Assembly: GCA_946803715.1 (NCBI GenBank)
Contig: CAMPET010000003.1
Span: 498,026-533,038, forward strand
Source: Beroe ovata
Taxonomy: Eukaryota > Ctenophora > Nuda > Beroida > Beroidae
Direction of reading: 5' to 3'
DNA length: 35,013 nucleotides
The notes beneath the pieces were generated by a model, which saw only the letters and a list, made by a program, of their open reading frames with translations, made no database searches and was not told the DNA's origin. Positions 20,001-31,052 of the stretch are shown here, in pieces. Positions within the stretch are counted from its first letter, which is position 1; each line of letters starts with the position of its first letter. The position numbers were made by a program, and so were the translations under genes.

Positions 20001-21271
20001 ACACACTGTACTCCTCTGCTTCTTCAAGTGCACCGACACCAAAAGCTTCACCAGAGAAGCCACCGACTGCAGAAACATTAGAAGAGGTAGTAGGTTTGTC
20101 ACCTGATAAGCCAGTGTATCCAATGCCTTGAGTTGTTGTATGTGGTTGGAGGTAGTATTGTGTGGTTTCTGATGGGGCCAAGAAGAGACCCATCTTATAC
20201 ATGTCATCATCATCACTGTGGTCGCTCCCTCCATCCTGATTACCCTACAAAAGCAATGATGTCATGAAGTGTTTTATCCAGGTCATAAACTCAGCAATTC
20301 TTATCAAGAACTTTAGCAATTACTTACCTGATGTGCCTTATATCCAGGAGGCGGCTGGCATGTGTAGACTGACGACACTTTAATTTCCACCTAAACATTC
20401 ATTTTCACTCAATAGAATTTCAATATTTCACCCTACTTTAAAAAGGTCTACAACCACAGTCCAAATGTTTCTTTAAAAATAACCTGTTTCCGGGGACCAA
20501 CCCCAAAACTTGGCTTCCAGCCCATAGCTTTCATTAACCGTATTCCTTTGGAATCCCTGATGCGAATTGTCATAGGAATCAGCATAGCACCTCTTCATCA
20601 TTAAGGGCCACAATTGAAAAAAGGCTTTTAAGAACGCTCACGACAAATGCTTATTATCCTTATTCACCTGTCAACTGTCATGATGGATATTAGTGAATTA
20701 TCTGATGCCTGTCTCTCTTCCTTGTATTCACCAGACTTTCCAATATGTTTAGGAGCAATGCCAAATGCTGAATAATTCAATGCATTAAAATGGATCTACG
20801 TTATTTACAGAACTCTTGCTGAATACATGAGTCAAGTTTTCAGTATGACTGATAACCATCTTGCAGACTCAATAAACCTGACATATCCTCATCATCCATG
20901 TATGTATCGACTGATTGGTTTGATAAAGCATGGCGATTATCCTTTGATGAAACAAATGATGCGGGGGTGAATCCTGAAACATGGGACAGGTATGTAATGA
21001 AATTTCAGATCATGAGCAATATTTCTAACAATAATAGGTCTAACTTCATTTGTCAACGAATTCAAGAGAATAATCCCTGGATCTCACCTTCCTTGGATCC
21101 CACACTGTTGAAATATCCTGCAGAGAATCCTCCTGTGAAAGCTCCATGGAACCTTCTCCTACCATTGTCATCAGTAACTATTTCATCCTGCTTGTGTTTT
21201 ATCTTTCCTTGAGCTAAGAAATTAGTAAATTTTGTGCCAAACAAAACATGATCATCATCTTCATTTGACAT
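17046..21271 (-). CDS. GPATCH1: G-patch domain-containing protein 1 (spliced)
   Basis: Nuclear spliceosome-associated G-patch protein. Exons by eye: 21271-21088, 20973-20878, 20767-20668, 20592-20484, 20390-20328, 20244-19247, 19057-18994, 18899-18687, 18599-17046 (stop TGA 17048-17046). Phases agree, giving 1126 residues; human is about 930. Order: conserved N-terminus with RFHGAFTGGFSAGYFNSVGS (about 39-58); SAFGIAPK and VDRGAMLIP; G-patch RLMKAMGWKPSFGVGPRKQ (about 145-163); GEAFGVGALEEAEEYSVYDT; PPPTLPPGYKPYHHP; RPFKNDPSKEERYNRFM, then MTDWEQDREKDEF; AVKMKMFGQLTRETHQWVP and CKRFDVMNPYPD; NMDLFKSVFAESSDE; a lysine-rich run (about 750-776); and a long Arg/Ser-rich tail. The intron 18686-18600 is stop-free and in frame. 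Orthology is firm; the RS tail is unusual for this family. Confidence 0.94.
18600..18686 (-). other. 87-nt stop-free, frame-preserving intron in GPATCH1
   Basis: On the minus strand it begins GTTAGC after GATGAG and ends TTTCCTTTCAG before GAGGGT, clear splice signals. The 87 nt divide by three and contain no stop in frame, so retention would add 29 residues (starting VSSFVWLLITNVYNYI) between SSDE and EGSV. Human GPATCH1 has no such insert, so it is called an intron. Confidence 0.8.
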
Positions 21272-21381
21272 AACCTAAAGGGTGGTATAAATTAGATAGA
21301 ATAACTTGGCATATAAGATTTTAAATAAATAGTATCTGTGATGATACAGAGGTAATAGTATCATAAGTATAGTAGATATGT

Positions 21382-21934
21382 TAAGTGCGCTATGGCGGAT
21401 CAATAGGCTCACCCGGAGTCATATCTCTTAAAAATATAATTTGACCCTTCTGGTCCACATTTGGATCACAGGATTCATCTTAGGTGATCCTTCTGATCCA
21501 CGTGGCGCTTATCTGGGGTCAAGTGAAAATTTGGTGATACTCCTGATCCACCATAGGTAGATCAGGAGGGTCACTCAAATCCAATTTGACCCCAGGGAAG
21601 CACAATGTGGATCAGAAGGGTCACCTAAGGTGAACTCGGTGATCCACATGTATGGATCAGAAGGGTCAAATTCTATTTTTCTGTGTGACCCTCCTGATCC
21701 ATACGTAGATCACAGGGTTCATCTTAGGTGACCCTTCTGATCTGGGGTCAAGTCACCACCTTAAGTGGATCAGGAGGGTCACTGAAATCCAATTTGACCC
21801 AGGGAAGCACCACATGGATCAGAAGGGTCACCTTAGATGAACCCTGTGATCCACATGTGGATCAGAAGGATCAAATTATATCTTTTCAGAGACAAAATTC
21901 CAGGTGAGCCTTCTGATCCGCCATAGTGCACTTA
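21382..21934. mobile_element. 553-bp palindromic MITE-like element
   Basis: Ends are inverted repeats: TAAGTGCGCTATGGCGGATC at the left, and the complement of TAAGTGCACTATGGCGGATC at the right. The interior is a mosaic of direct and inverted copies of GTGGATCAGAAGGGTCACCT-type units, many centred on GATC. It has no open reading frame of note, so it is probably non-autonomous. No clear target-site duplication could be picked out. Confidence 0.85.
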
Positions 21935-22243
21935 GTGTAGCCTCACCTATGCTCTCAAGAAATAAATATGACACTTATTAAACCTTTATGCATAGCAGTA
22001 AGTGTCAGTAAAAGTGTCAGAGAAGCAAGCCAGTAAATTCAATGATGTCATTGTTCCTTTTCAATTGAATTCACATCCAACAACTCTGAGCAGGAGCTAG
22101 TATCTTACTTCTTTTACTTTCTGGTGATTGATACTTCACAACCTATTTTGCAATTCTGGTTGAACATCTTCAATAAGGATAATTGGACTGGACACCAGAA
22201 AATATGAAAGAGGTTTATCTGGCCTCTATTCTTTTGTTTGGCG

Positions 22244-22384
22244 TTGCCGGATGTTATCTGTCCGCTGTTTCTTGCGCGCGGCGCGCGCGCCTTCATCGAA
22301 GGCCGAAACTTAGTTGAAGGCCGAAACTTCGATGAAGGCGCGCGCACCGCGCGCAAGAAACAGTGGACAGATAACATCCGGCAA
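22244..22384. repeat. GC-rich fold-back repeat
   Basis: The left arm (TTGCCGGATGTTATCTGTCC, then GCTGTTTCTTGCGCGCGG) is the reverse complement of the right arm (CCGCGCGCAAGAAACAG, then TGGACAGATAACATCCGGCA) with few mismatches. The centre carries GAAGGCCGAAACTT repeats. The right arm ends close to GCAAGTTTGGCAATGCC. Confidence 0.9.
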
Positions 22385-22435
22385 GTTTGGCAATGCCAAA
22401 CCGCTGATGCAAGCTGCGTCTAGGTCTGCGCAGAA

Positions 22436-22612
22436 GTGAGAATAAGTTTGCGCCGCGCGCGAACTGAAATTCTCGACAGGGTTTATATATTGTCGGCCGA
22501 TGCCAGACCGCTGATGCAAGCCGCGCGCGCGAAGCTGCCTGAGAATAAGTTTGCGCCGCGCGCGCGCGAAACGAAAAATTCTCGACATGGACAGGGTCTA
22601 TCATCGATCGAC
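22436..22612. repeat. Two tandem copies of a CG-rich repeat motif
   Basis: Two copies of GAGAATAAGTTTGCGCCGCG followed by alternating CG and ATTCTCGACA-GGG lie at about 22438-22482 and 22540-22595. The second continues into CTATCATCGATCGACAA. A third copy with the same ending lies at 29982-30041. Confidence 0.85.
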
Positions 22613-23997
22613 AAGGTCTTTGCAGACTATCATGTTCCGCGCAACATGTGCACAGTCTATCACTCGCACTCCGTCATCCATAATTGATTGACAACAGCTA
22701 GCTCGACTCATGCACGCTTCCATCGAAGGCCCGGCCGAAACATGTCATTACCCCAGTTTTGCATTGCATTGATTTGGCCTTCATCGGCCAAGTGATGCTA
22801 TATTGTCGAGCTGATATGCGCAATGCCCAAATTGCTAGTAAATCTTGTAGCAATTTTTTCCTGTGAGATTCTTGTTCTAAGCACCCTAAGCAGGAAAATC
22901 ATGTATTGCCACTGGGTCATCCTCCTTGCTATGCCATGCTCTGGGGCTTACATGGTTCTTGCTCTATTAGGCCTACTTTGGAAATATTATTTTTATTGAT
23001 AATCTAGAGGTTCCCCCACATTGGTGAGAAATAATTGCTTAACTCATGTGACTCAAATGCATGGTGGCAAATTTGCATCCTAGTACAAACACGCTCTCTA
23101 AATAGTTGTTACAAATGCAACTAAATTCTTATGTAGATCAAAACTACCTGCATCAACATAGCAACTGCAGCAAGAATATGCGTGGTTGCAGGGTTCTGCC
23201 AACGAATTCCAAGAAGTGCCCATTTATGTAACAGGAATTTCATGCATGCACTCGTCAGATTATGTTCCAATTGCAGGAGAAAGCGTGTTTCCCTAAATCA
23301 AATTGGATCTCTTTCAGCAATATATCTGCCGAATAGGAAAGTTTGGCCACATCAAACCTAGGGTGGCAACTTCAGTGCTGATGTCAATTTGTTTGCTCAT
23401 TTGAATTAAAATTTTAAATGAATTGAATACTGAAAATATGTAATTGTACATTCTCTATTTCTTAGGAGGAGATAGTTTTCATGGCAACAGGTGAGTGATT
23501 TATGATTTCTTACAAGTGAGCATAATATAATCATACAGAGACTTCTCATTGGAGAGCTTTGAAGCTAATTTTTGTGGAAACATATTTTGTTTTCACCCTG
23601 TTACACCGAGTGTGTCAAAAATGTGGACAATAGTACAGGCTTACATTTCAACTTCTTTTAGGAGTAACTTGATGAAATTTAGAGGCAGGCATACAGGCAT
23701 AAGACATGGCTTTTTTGAGGCAATCTTGTTCAAATTTTGAGAATATTTTACTATTATGAGCAATATATTATATTGTGTCAAACATGATACTGTAGAGTGT
23801 AGAGAGCTTATCTTTTTGTGGCTCATTAACAAGGAGCCAAATTTTTTGAGCAAAAATTTGAATTTTTTTCAAAAACTTGTAACCCATACCTAATACCTAT
23901 CAGAAATTTCATCAAGAAAGTAGAAACTCCAATCAGAAGCTGAGATATGGACGTTTGCTTTTGTCCGGGATCTTTCAACACACCATGTATTATGTAA

Positions 23998-26900
23998 ATG
24001 AACCGTAAAATCTCAGGTGCTAATGGAGCTAGCATATCCTCTAGTGATCTTCAGTGGTACTTTTCACAAGTGAAGGGTAATGTTGAAGAAGATATAACAG
24101 ATGGTAAGTTGTTCATAGCCAAAGAAGGCCACTTTCCATTATTCACATATTTAACTGCTTACTGTAACTGCTATACTGTCACTGCTTAGTATTGTCCCAG
24201 CTATTTGAAGACTGAAGGTCGGTCATTAAAAAGTCATACTACAATTTCGAATTCAGTCTGTTCAGACGTCAATCTGTTTTGGAAGGAACACTGTGATCTC
24301 TTAGTAACTGTGAACATCCTACTGTGATGTGTACTGTAACGTGTTTTAACCAATTACAACTCATCAGCTGATATCATATCAACGGTCCAGTTCAATCACG
24401 ATGGGGAGTTTCTAGCTACTGGAGATAAAGGCGGTAGAGTCGTAATATTCCAGAAAGATTTGGGGGTATGGTAAATCAATCAACAAATTTTAAATTGAAT
24501 TTTCTTTCAGATGAAAGTGACTCGTCTTATCTTGACAGTTAAATGATGAATTTGTTCTTCCATATTATAGTAGATGTCTCCGCTCATCTTCGTTTTTCAA
24601 CAGGTTAAAGGCGAATACAGTGTTTACAGTACATTCCAAAGTCATGAGCCACAGTTCGATTACTTGAAGAGTTTAGAAATTGAGGAAAAGATAAACGAAA
24701 TACAATGGCTCAAAAGACAGAACAATAACTTATTCTTATTATCAACTAATGGTGAGACTAACGGTCGACATCTATGTATCTGTCGTCGAACGTGTGATTG
24801 TCTTGGCAACTATTCATGATAAATTTTCACTCAGATAAAACTATCAAGTTATGGAAAGTATCAGAACGGCGGTACCGAATGGACGGCTTTAATCTGTATG
24901 ACGAGTATGGCGCACAGAGGGACGTTCAATCGATAAACAAACTTAGAATACCCCGCTTGGTGCCAGTAAACGAACTAACGGTGGAAGCTACAACTAAAAA
25001 GTTTGTATTTTTTGTCTTGTGAATGTGGCTCCTGCTGAATACGTCAAAACAGTGATTTTATCACCGATTACCGATATGTTTCAAGATGACATCGTCACGT
25101 AACAGTTGAACTTGCTACCCAGGTTGTACGACAAAGCGCACGTTTACCACATCAATTCAATCTCACTGAATAGTGACGATGAAACATACCTCTCTGCCGA
25201 TGATCTCCGTATCAACTTGTGGCACCTAGACTCAACGAATGAGTGCTACAACGTGGTCGACATCAAGCCAGCTAACATGGAGGAGTTGACTGAGGTATAT
25301 ATGACGAGCGATGGTTATGTCAGTGTTGTGATAGTGTGATGTCAGTGGTGTGATGACTGATGTCAGTGTTGTGATAGTGTGATGTCAGTGATGTGATGAC
25401 TGATGTATGTCAGTGTTGTGATAGTGTGATGGGTAATGTCAGTGGTGTGATGACTGATATCAGTGTTGTGATAGTTTTATGTCAGTGGTGTGATGACTGA
25501 TATCAGTGATATAATAGTGTGATGTCAGTGGTGTGATGAATGATATCAGTGTTGTGATAGTGTGATGTNTCAGTGGTGTGATGACTGATATCAGTGCTGT
25601 GATAGTGTGATGTCAGTGGTGTGATAGTGTGATGTCAGTGGTGTGATGACTGATTTCAGTGGTGTGATGTCAGTGGTGTGATGACTGATGTCAGTAGTGT
25701 GGTGACTGATGTCAGTGGTGTGATGACTGATGTCAGTGATGTTAAGTCAGTTTTCGTGTGGTGTCTTCACTGACTCCAATGAACATATGCTTAGCTAATT
25801 AAGTAAGCATATGCCTATAGATCCATTTGATATCTGCAGGTTATAACGGCTGCGAAGTTCCACCCTCAACATTGCAACTACTTCGTGTACAGTAGTAGTA
25901 AAGGGACAATCAGGCTATGTGACATGAGGGCACAAGCATTATGCGACCAACACGCAAAGAGTATGTCCAACTTCAGTGTTTGTCCTCATTCATCCGCACT
26001 GATTTTCAGATAAATTACTGCCGTGTTTTACAAGATAGTAATTGTTATCTAAAGTGTGCTGATGTCCGATGTTTTTTACCCAGTGTTTGAGGAACAGGAA
26101 GATTCCACGACCAAATCCTTCTTCTCGGAGATTATTTCCAGTATATCAGATGTCAAGTTTTCATCATGTGGAAGATACATGGTTTCAAGAGATTATCTCA
26201 CGGTAAAGGTACGTGTACACTTCCTCAAACTGCGTAAGGTTTCCATGTTGATTTTCTCGTTCATTGATATTTGTATTGGAATGCGATAAGTTGAATCAGT
26301 TTTCTACCCCCCCTTTTTTTGATAATAACTTGTAACATGATATACAATTTAACAATACCTTGGCCTGTATTTTGAGTACCGATATTTCAAGTGATCGGAA
26401 TTCGGTGCTTGTTATAATATCGCTCAGAAGAGGACGATTTCACGATATGATCGATGTTGCATTCTCTTTTTATGCGAGATGTGTCACAAATGACAAATTG
26501 GCTGTTACGTCATGATATGACCCAATGAGGTGTTATCATCAATGTGACTCCTTCATTCACTGGTGTTAGAAGAGCATTGAACTAGGACAAAAGTCAAACA
26601 GTAGTATCGGGGTTTCTGGTAAAATAGGCTCGTGTCATTATGTCATAGTGGGCACTCCGGTTATGATATACCCAATACCCATACCCAATTTCTCGTTGGA
26701 ACTGGCCCCATGAAGTAATTGCCAATTGGGTAGGATTAGGAAACTCCTATATTATGTTTAGATATCAATCATTGTGAGTGACTCATCAACTGTGAACGTG
26801 TATGTGAACTTTCATCAATGGTTACTTTTTACAGCTTCAATTAACATTTCAGCTTTGGGACTTGAATATGGATAGCAGACCGGTGGAAACGTACAACGTC

Positions 26901-27599
26901 CATGAATATCTTCGATCAAAGCTGTGTTCTCTGTATGAAAACGACTGCATCTTCGATAAATTCGAAGTTGTTTGGGGTGGGCCATCAAAGTATCCTTTTG
27001 AAAAGCTGAGGAAATTCCTGTTTTTGTTCAAAATTTGTTTGGAAGGCGAAAATTACGAGTTTTAAAACGCGCGTATCGCGCGCGCAAAGTATACAATCGT
27101 CATCAAATAGATTCAAAATCGTGTAAAGTAATTTACAACAAGCATTCGACCTGCGCGTCTTTCGCGCCGCGCGTGATGTTCTGTTATCAGATTTATTGGG
27201 AGGATTTTATCCGGCTTCCATCTTAACTTCCGAGTGAATGTTCTGTAAATTCAGAATTTTAGGAAGATAACTACATTACAGACGCACTTAATTTAACAGT
27301 TTATTATTCCTTAACGTAATCACAGTTCAATTCTAACGGGTTCTTACAACAACTTCTTCCGTATCTTCGATCGAACGAACAGTAAGGATGCATGTTTTGA
27401 AGCAAGTAGAGAATCGGCAAAGCCCAAGACTCAACTGAAACATTGCAAAGTTGGTGTTGGTCCAAAGAGAAGAAAGGACGAAATAAGTGTGGAAATGCTA
27501 GACTTTAGTCATAAAATCTTGCACGCACACTGGCATCCAACGGACAATGTTATAGCCGTGGCGGCCACTAATAATTTGTATTTGTTTACGGGCAAATAA
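23998..27599 (+). CDS. PPP2R2: PP2A regulatory subunit B, B55 family (spliced, complete)
   Basis: WD40 propeller that targets protein phosphatase 2A to substrates. Exons by eye: 23998-24103, 24368-24465, 24604-24751, 24835-25000, 25123-25294, 25840-25960, 26084-26208, 26853-26989, 27326-27599 (stop TAA 27597-27599). All phases agree, giving 448 residues; human PPP2R2A has 447. Landmarks in order: [187 protein letters not shown] and [11 protein letters not shown]. The B55 family is conserved strongly, so the call is secure. Start ATG 23998 fits the length; an upstream alternative 5' exon is possible, as in vertebrates. Intron 5 holds a minisatellite. Confidence 0.96.
25309..25750. repeat. Minisatellite in PPP2R2 intron 5
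   Basis: Variable tandem units of the form TGATGTCAGTGGTGTGATGA (about 20-40 bp composite period) fill most of the intron 25295-25839. One ambiguous base lies at 25569. The flanking exons are intact. Confidence 0.9.
27064..27176. repeat. CG-rich bounded segment in PPP2R2 intron 8
   Basis: A block opening with ACGCGCGTATCGCGCGCGC and closing with TCTTTCGCGCCGCGCGTGA in an otherwise AT-rich intron. The two ends are roughly complementary alternating-CG tracts, like the GC-rich fold-backs at 22244 and 29888. Confidence 0.55.
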
Positions 27600-28387
27600 T
27601 GCTAGGTTTAAAGGGGGCTTTTACACTTAACCAAATTATGCAGAAATTCGGATCGTGTAATTTATTTGTCCGTGTTATTTACGCTCGATGTTGAATGGAA
27701 GACCAAAGATCAAATGCCAAGCCGAGTGATAATGAGCACTTAAGAACCGTGAATTGAATTGTATCACAAGTAATGATCCGCTGGAAATTGTCCCATCTGT
27801 CTTTAAAGTATACAATGGGCGACCAAGAGTTAGATTCACATACTTATCTTCGACAAAAAGAGCACTAAATCCATGGTAATTTTATTTTTATTCATTGAGA
27901 AATTTCGGGAAGTTGCCTGTTTATTGTAGGAATTGTTCATCATTTAGACGTAGATTATAAAGTGGCATAGCATTGAAACTACTCACACACATATTCGTTA
28001 TTGGGATATTATGATAATTTAAAGGATCTGGTAGAAGATCGGATAACTTCTAGAACTTTTCCTGGATACACAGTTTCAGCACAGTGCAATTGATTTCGAA
28101 ATAGTGCGCCAAGCTAGAAAAAATGCGGATCTGTTCCGTTTTGATTGCACTGCGCTAGTACTATTAGGTTTAATTCTTCCCTTGTATTTGTAAAAGGAGT
28201 GGTTCACATATTGCCTCAATAGCATTGTTGCCATAGCATGAACAGTGATGGTCGAAAACCCATGATAGCGTAACATGTGAACCAACCTATGACTGTTACA
28301 CTGATGATATTTGTCGTCGAATCCAGGATGTATTGTCACTGCCAATTTAAAGTAGTACACTTTCACAACCTACCTGCAGCCAATCTT

Positions 28388-28439
28388 AACCCGGTGAAAC
28401 GGGTTTGAAACGTGTGATGTCCTTTCGTAAAGGACATCA
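28388..28439. repeat. Pair of adjacent perfect stem-loops
   Basis: Stem 1: AACCCG / CGGGTT with a 6-nt loop (28388-28405). Stem 2: TGATGTCCTTT / AAAGGACATCA with loop CGT (28415-28439). They are only 9 nt apart and followed by TGGCTTTT. No known RNA family is recognised. Confidence 0.7.
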
Positions 28440-29887
28440 TGGCTTTTAACCCCATTCATTGGTCCTGAGAATGAAGTTTCACGAATTTCCTTGGATATTC
28501 ATCTTCAAGAAGAGATCAACGCCCATCTTGCTTTGGACAGTTCCCATATGTTACCTTTATCCGAAGTGAACTCGATTTAATGACATTTTATTTAATTTTG
28601 ACAAGGTTTGTATACTTCTATACTAGGTTTTTGTCTCTGGGATGATATTGGTCCCTCTGCATTGGTCCCCACATGAGATGAATGTTTCTTTTGGTAATAA
28701 ACTGCGCGTGTAAGGTTTTCCTTTTTATCATATCAATTCTTGCGATAAAAGTATTTGATTGAAAGTTATTGCCATTTGCCATGAGGTGCTAAGGCTGAGC
28801 AAATATTGATGGATAATGGTACTTGCTGCGAAAATTTGTTCCCAAACTCCTTTCTCTTCATGAATAGCCCTCTTTCTGCCATACGTTAACTTGAGAAGAG
28901 ATGGAAGCTCTCTTCTAGAATAGATTTTCTGTTGTATTTTGAACTTAGAGTAACAGCTGCTTACGTTGAAAATAAAAACTTGGTGTTTTTCTCCAAGTTT
29001 TTAGCTTTGAAGACTTGTTTTAGTGCTCCAACGGAAGGCATCCTCTGTAAAATACTTCCCGATGTGAAATTTTTGCAACAGCTGTCAGCTAGAGATAATT
29101 GGTGTCCGTCGAGATTTTGAGTGTGGCTTTTAGTTATTTGATTAAGCTAGGAGTTTTCTGATTTTTGATGGGTGCCTTGTTTCGAGGATCTAATAGCTAA
29201 ATTTTGGACCCTTCCAAACTCATGTCGAGTAACCTAAAAATAGTTCCTCCGATGTGAGAAATTTTTTCATCTTAGCAGTATTATTCCTTAGCAGATAATG
29301 TACGTGGAAAACATCTGCGATGGCACAACTTTGCTATGGTTTCGTTGCCCCAAGGTGAAGTGATCATTAGTGACCAGGATTTCCTCTGATACAATTAGAT
29401 TAAGAAGACATTTACAATGGTGCTGGTCCGTATTTAAATTAACTGGTATTTTAATTTGTTTGTACCAAAATTTAGTCATATTATTTTTGTATTTTGATAT
29501 AATGTGATTTACATTTTAAATTAAAATGCTTTTCTTTGGGTTCGAAATTTGAGATTGCGTTATTGTTTGTAGGATTTGACCCTGCCCATGCTGGCGGGAT
29601 TTTTTCCCTGGCAGTGCAAATGTGCAATGACAATTGCGCGGCGCCGACGGTAGGGGAAACCCAACAACATTATATTGTTATCTGTCCAGTGTCCATTCCA
29701 CTGCTTTAATTTCGTAAGCGCGCGGGTCGTGTGGGATCTTGTAAGAATTCACCCTACCCTTGCTTAGCGCTGGCGGGATTTATAATTATTTGTCAGATGT
29801 TATACAATGCGGAATCGGGATCACATCGCATCCGCGTCCGAACGCAAACGCGTTAACGCGGCAACGCGCAGGATCGGAATGCACTTG

Positions 29888-30041
29888 TCAGATGTTACCT
29901 GAGTACCTGACCTGTTTCTCGCGCGCGGCGCGAGAAACAGGTCAGGTAACATCTGTGATCTGACAAGCGAAGCGGCTGTCTGAGAATAAATTTGCGCCGC
30001 GCAAAACGAAATTCTCAACAGGGTCTATCATCGATCGACAA
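29888..30041. repeat. GC-rich fold-back repeat, second locus
   Basis: CAGATGTTACCTGA ... CCTGTTTCTCGCGCGC pairs with GCGCGAGAAACAGGTCAGGT ... AACATCTG. It is followed by GAGAATAAATTTGCGCCGCG and CTATCATCGATCGACAA, the same ending as the repeat at 22540-22612. The left arm carries an extra GTACCTGA duplication. Confidence 0.88.
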
Positions 30042-31052
30042 ATTACATGGAATCAAAAGTTTTAAATATTCTGCCATAGTAAATCTTGAGACATAGAAAA
30101 TTACCGAATGAGGCAAAGAGACAGACTGGTTGTTAATGAGACCCTAATCAGATGATGTGTATAGCTGACGCGCCGCGCGAGACATGTATTGAGGGATTAT
30201 ATTGAGGCCGGTTACGTTGTTTTTCGCACTGGATCGCACATTTATAAGTCATTTGCAGTAGAGAGGAGGTATGTTGTATTGCTTCTGGATATTCTGTTGA
30301 AGGTACCACGTCTACTGTCATTTCGCTTATCCGTCACATTCAACTACAGTTTGCAGTCTGTGAACAATAGTATAGAAGTTTTACGTTTAAATATAGGATT
30401 GGTTCATAACTCACACGTGATCCTACCAGAGAACTTTGTCTTCTTTTCAGTTCGCTACACAGTATGCAGCATGGTCTTAAAACTATGTATTCCCAATCCC
30501 ATGATGGTGGGTTGCTAGATCCCCGTCAACACGTTTCATGATTCTCTATAATGATTTTCATTGTTGTTCAATAAGGTCATTTCTAGGGCATAGGTGAAGA
30601 AAGGATAGTGGAGGCTGCGTCATAATACATATCTTGTGGTGCGTTTATTGATGCTTGAACTCTAAAGCGAACCTTTCATAAGCTAAAGATCATATCTAGG
30701 ACTTGCCTCAGTTTTGCTCCCTTATTTTAATCTTTGATCCATGACTTGTCATGACACACCGTGTCTCTTATCTGCTCCATGATTATTTACCTGGCATGGC
30801 ATCCATCAACTGTTTTGAATTGAAATTTTATTTCATTACTACCTTATGTAACTGAATAGGGCATTCCACCACACCTCTTTTGTCAAGTGATACAGTCCCA
30901 ATATAGAAATGTTATGAATTTATCCATATGCGACATTTGTAATTGTATTAGAACGTGGTAATATCAAATTAATGTAGTAGTTACATGACACTGGCTTCTT
31001 TAACTTCTACTTGATTAATTGAATCCCGGTAGCAAGAACGTGAACAATCTTG

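Larger units (their letters stand above)
21272..23997. other. Head-to-head intergenic region of GPATCH1 and PPP2R2
   Basis: 2.7 kb between divergent genes, which must carry both promoters. It contains a 553-bp palindromic element, GC-rich fold-backs and AT-rich unique sequence from about 22680 to 23990, in which I see no gene. No TATA box or initiator could be assigned with confidence. Confidence 0.55.
27600..31052. other. Intergenic between PPP2R2 and CPEB; no gene recognised
   Basis: 3.4 kb. Contains the PPP2R2 3' flank, two small perfect hairpins (28388-28439), GC-rich fold-backs (29888-30041) and AT-rich unique DNA. Open frames are short and match no family I recognise. The CPEB 5' UTR should lie near the right end; an in-frame stop TGA at 31041-31043 precedes the CPEB start. 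Confidence 0.55.

Noticed and set aside
22238-22687. Several overlapping open frames in both directions
   Set aside because: They arise from the GC-rich palindromic repeats and read as Arg/Ala-rich low-complexity sequence.
23549-23850. Possible small genes on both strands
   Set aside because: Short, AT-rich, no splice or family support.
28932-29120. Small open frame of 62 codons
   Set aside because: No recognisable domain, no splice context; not above chance.
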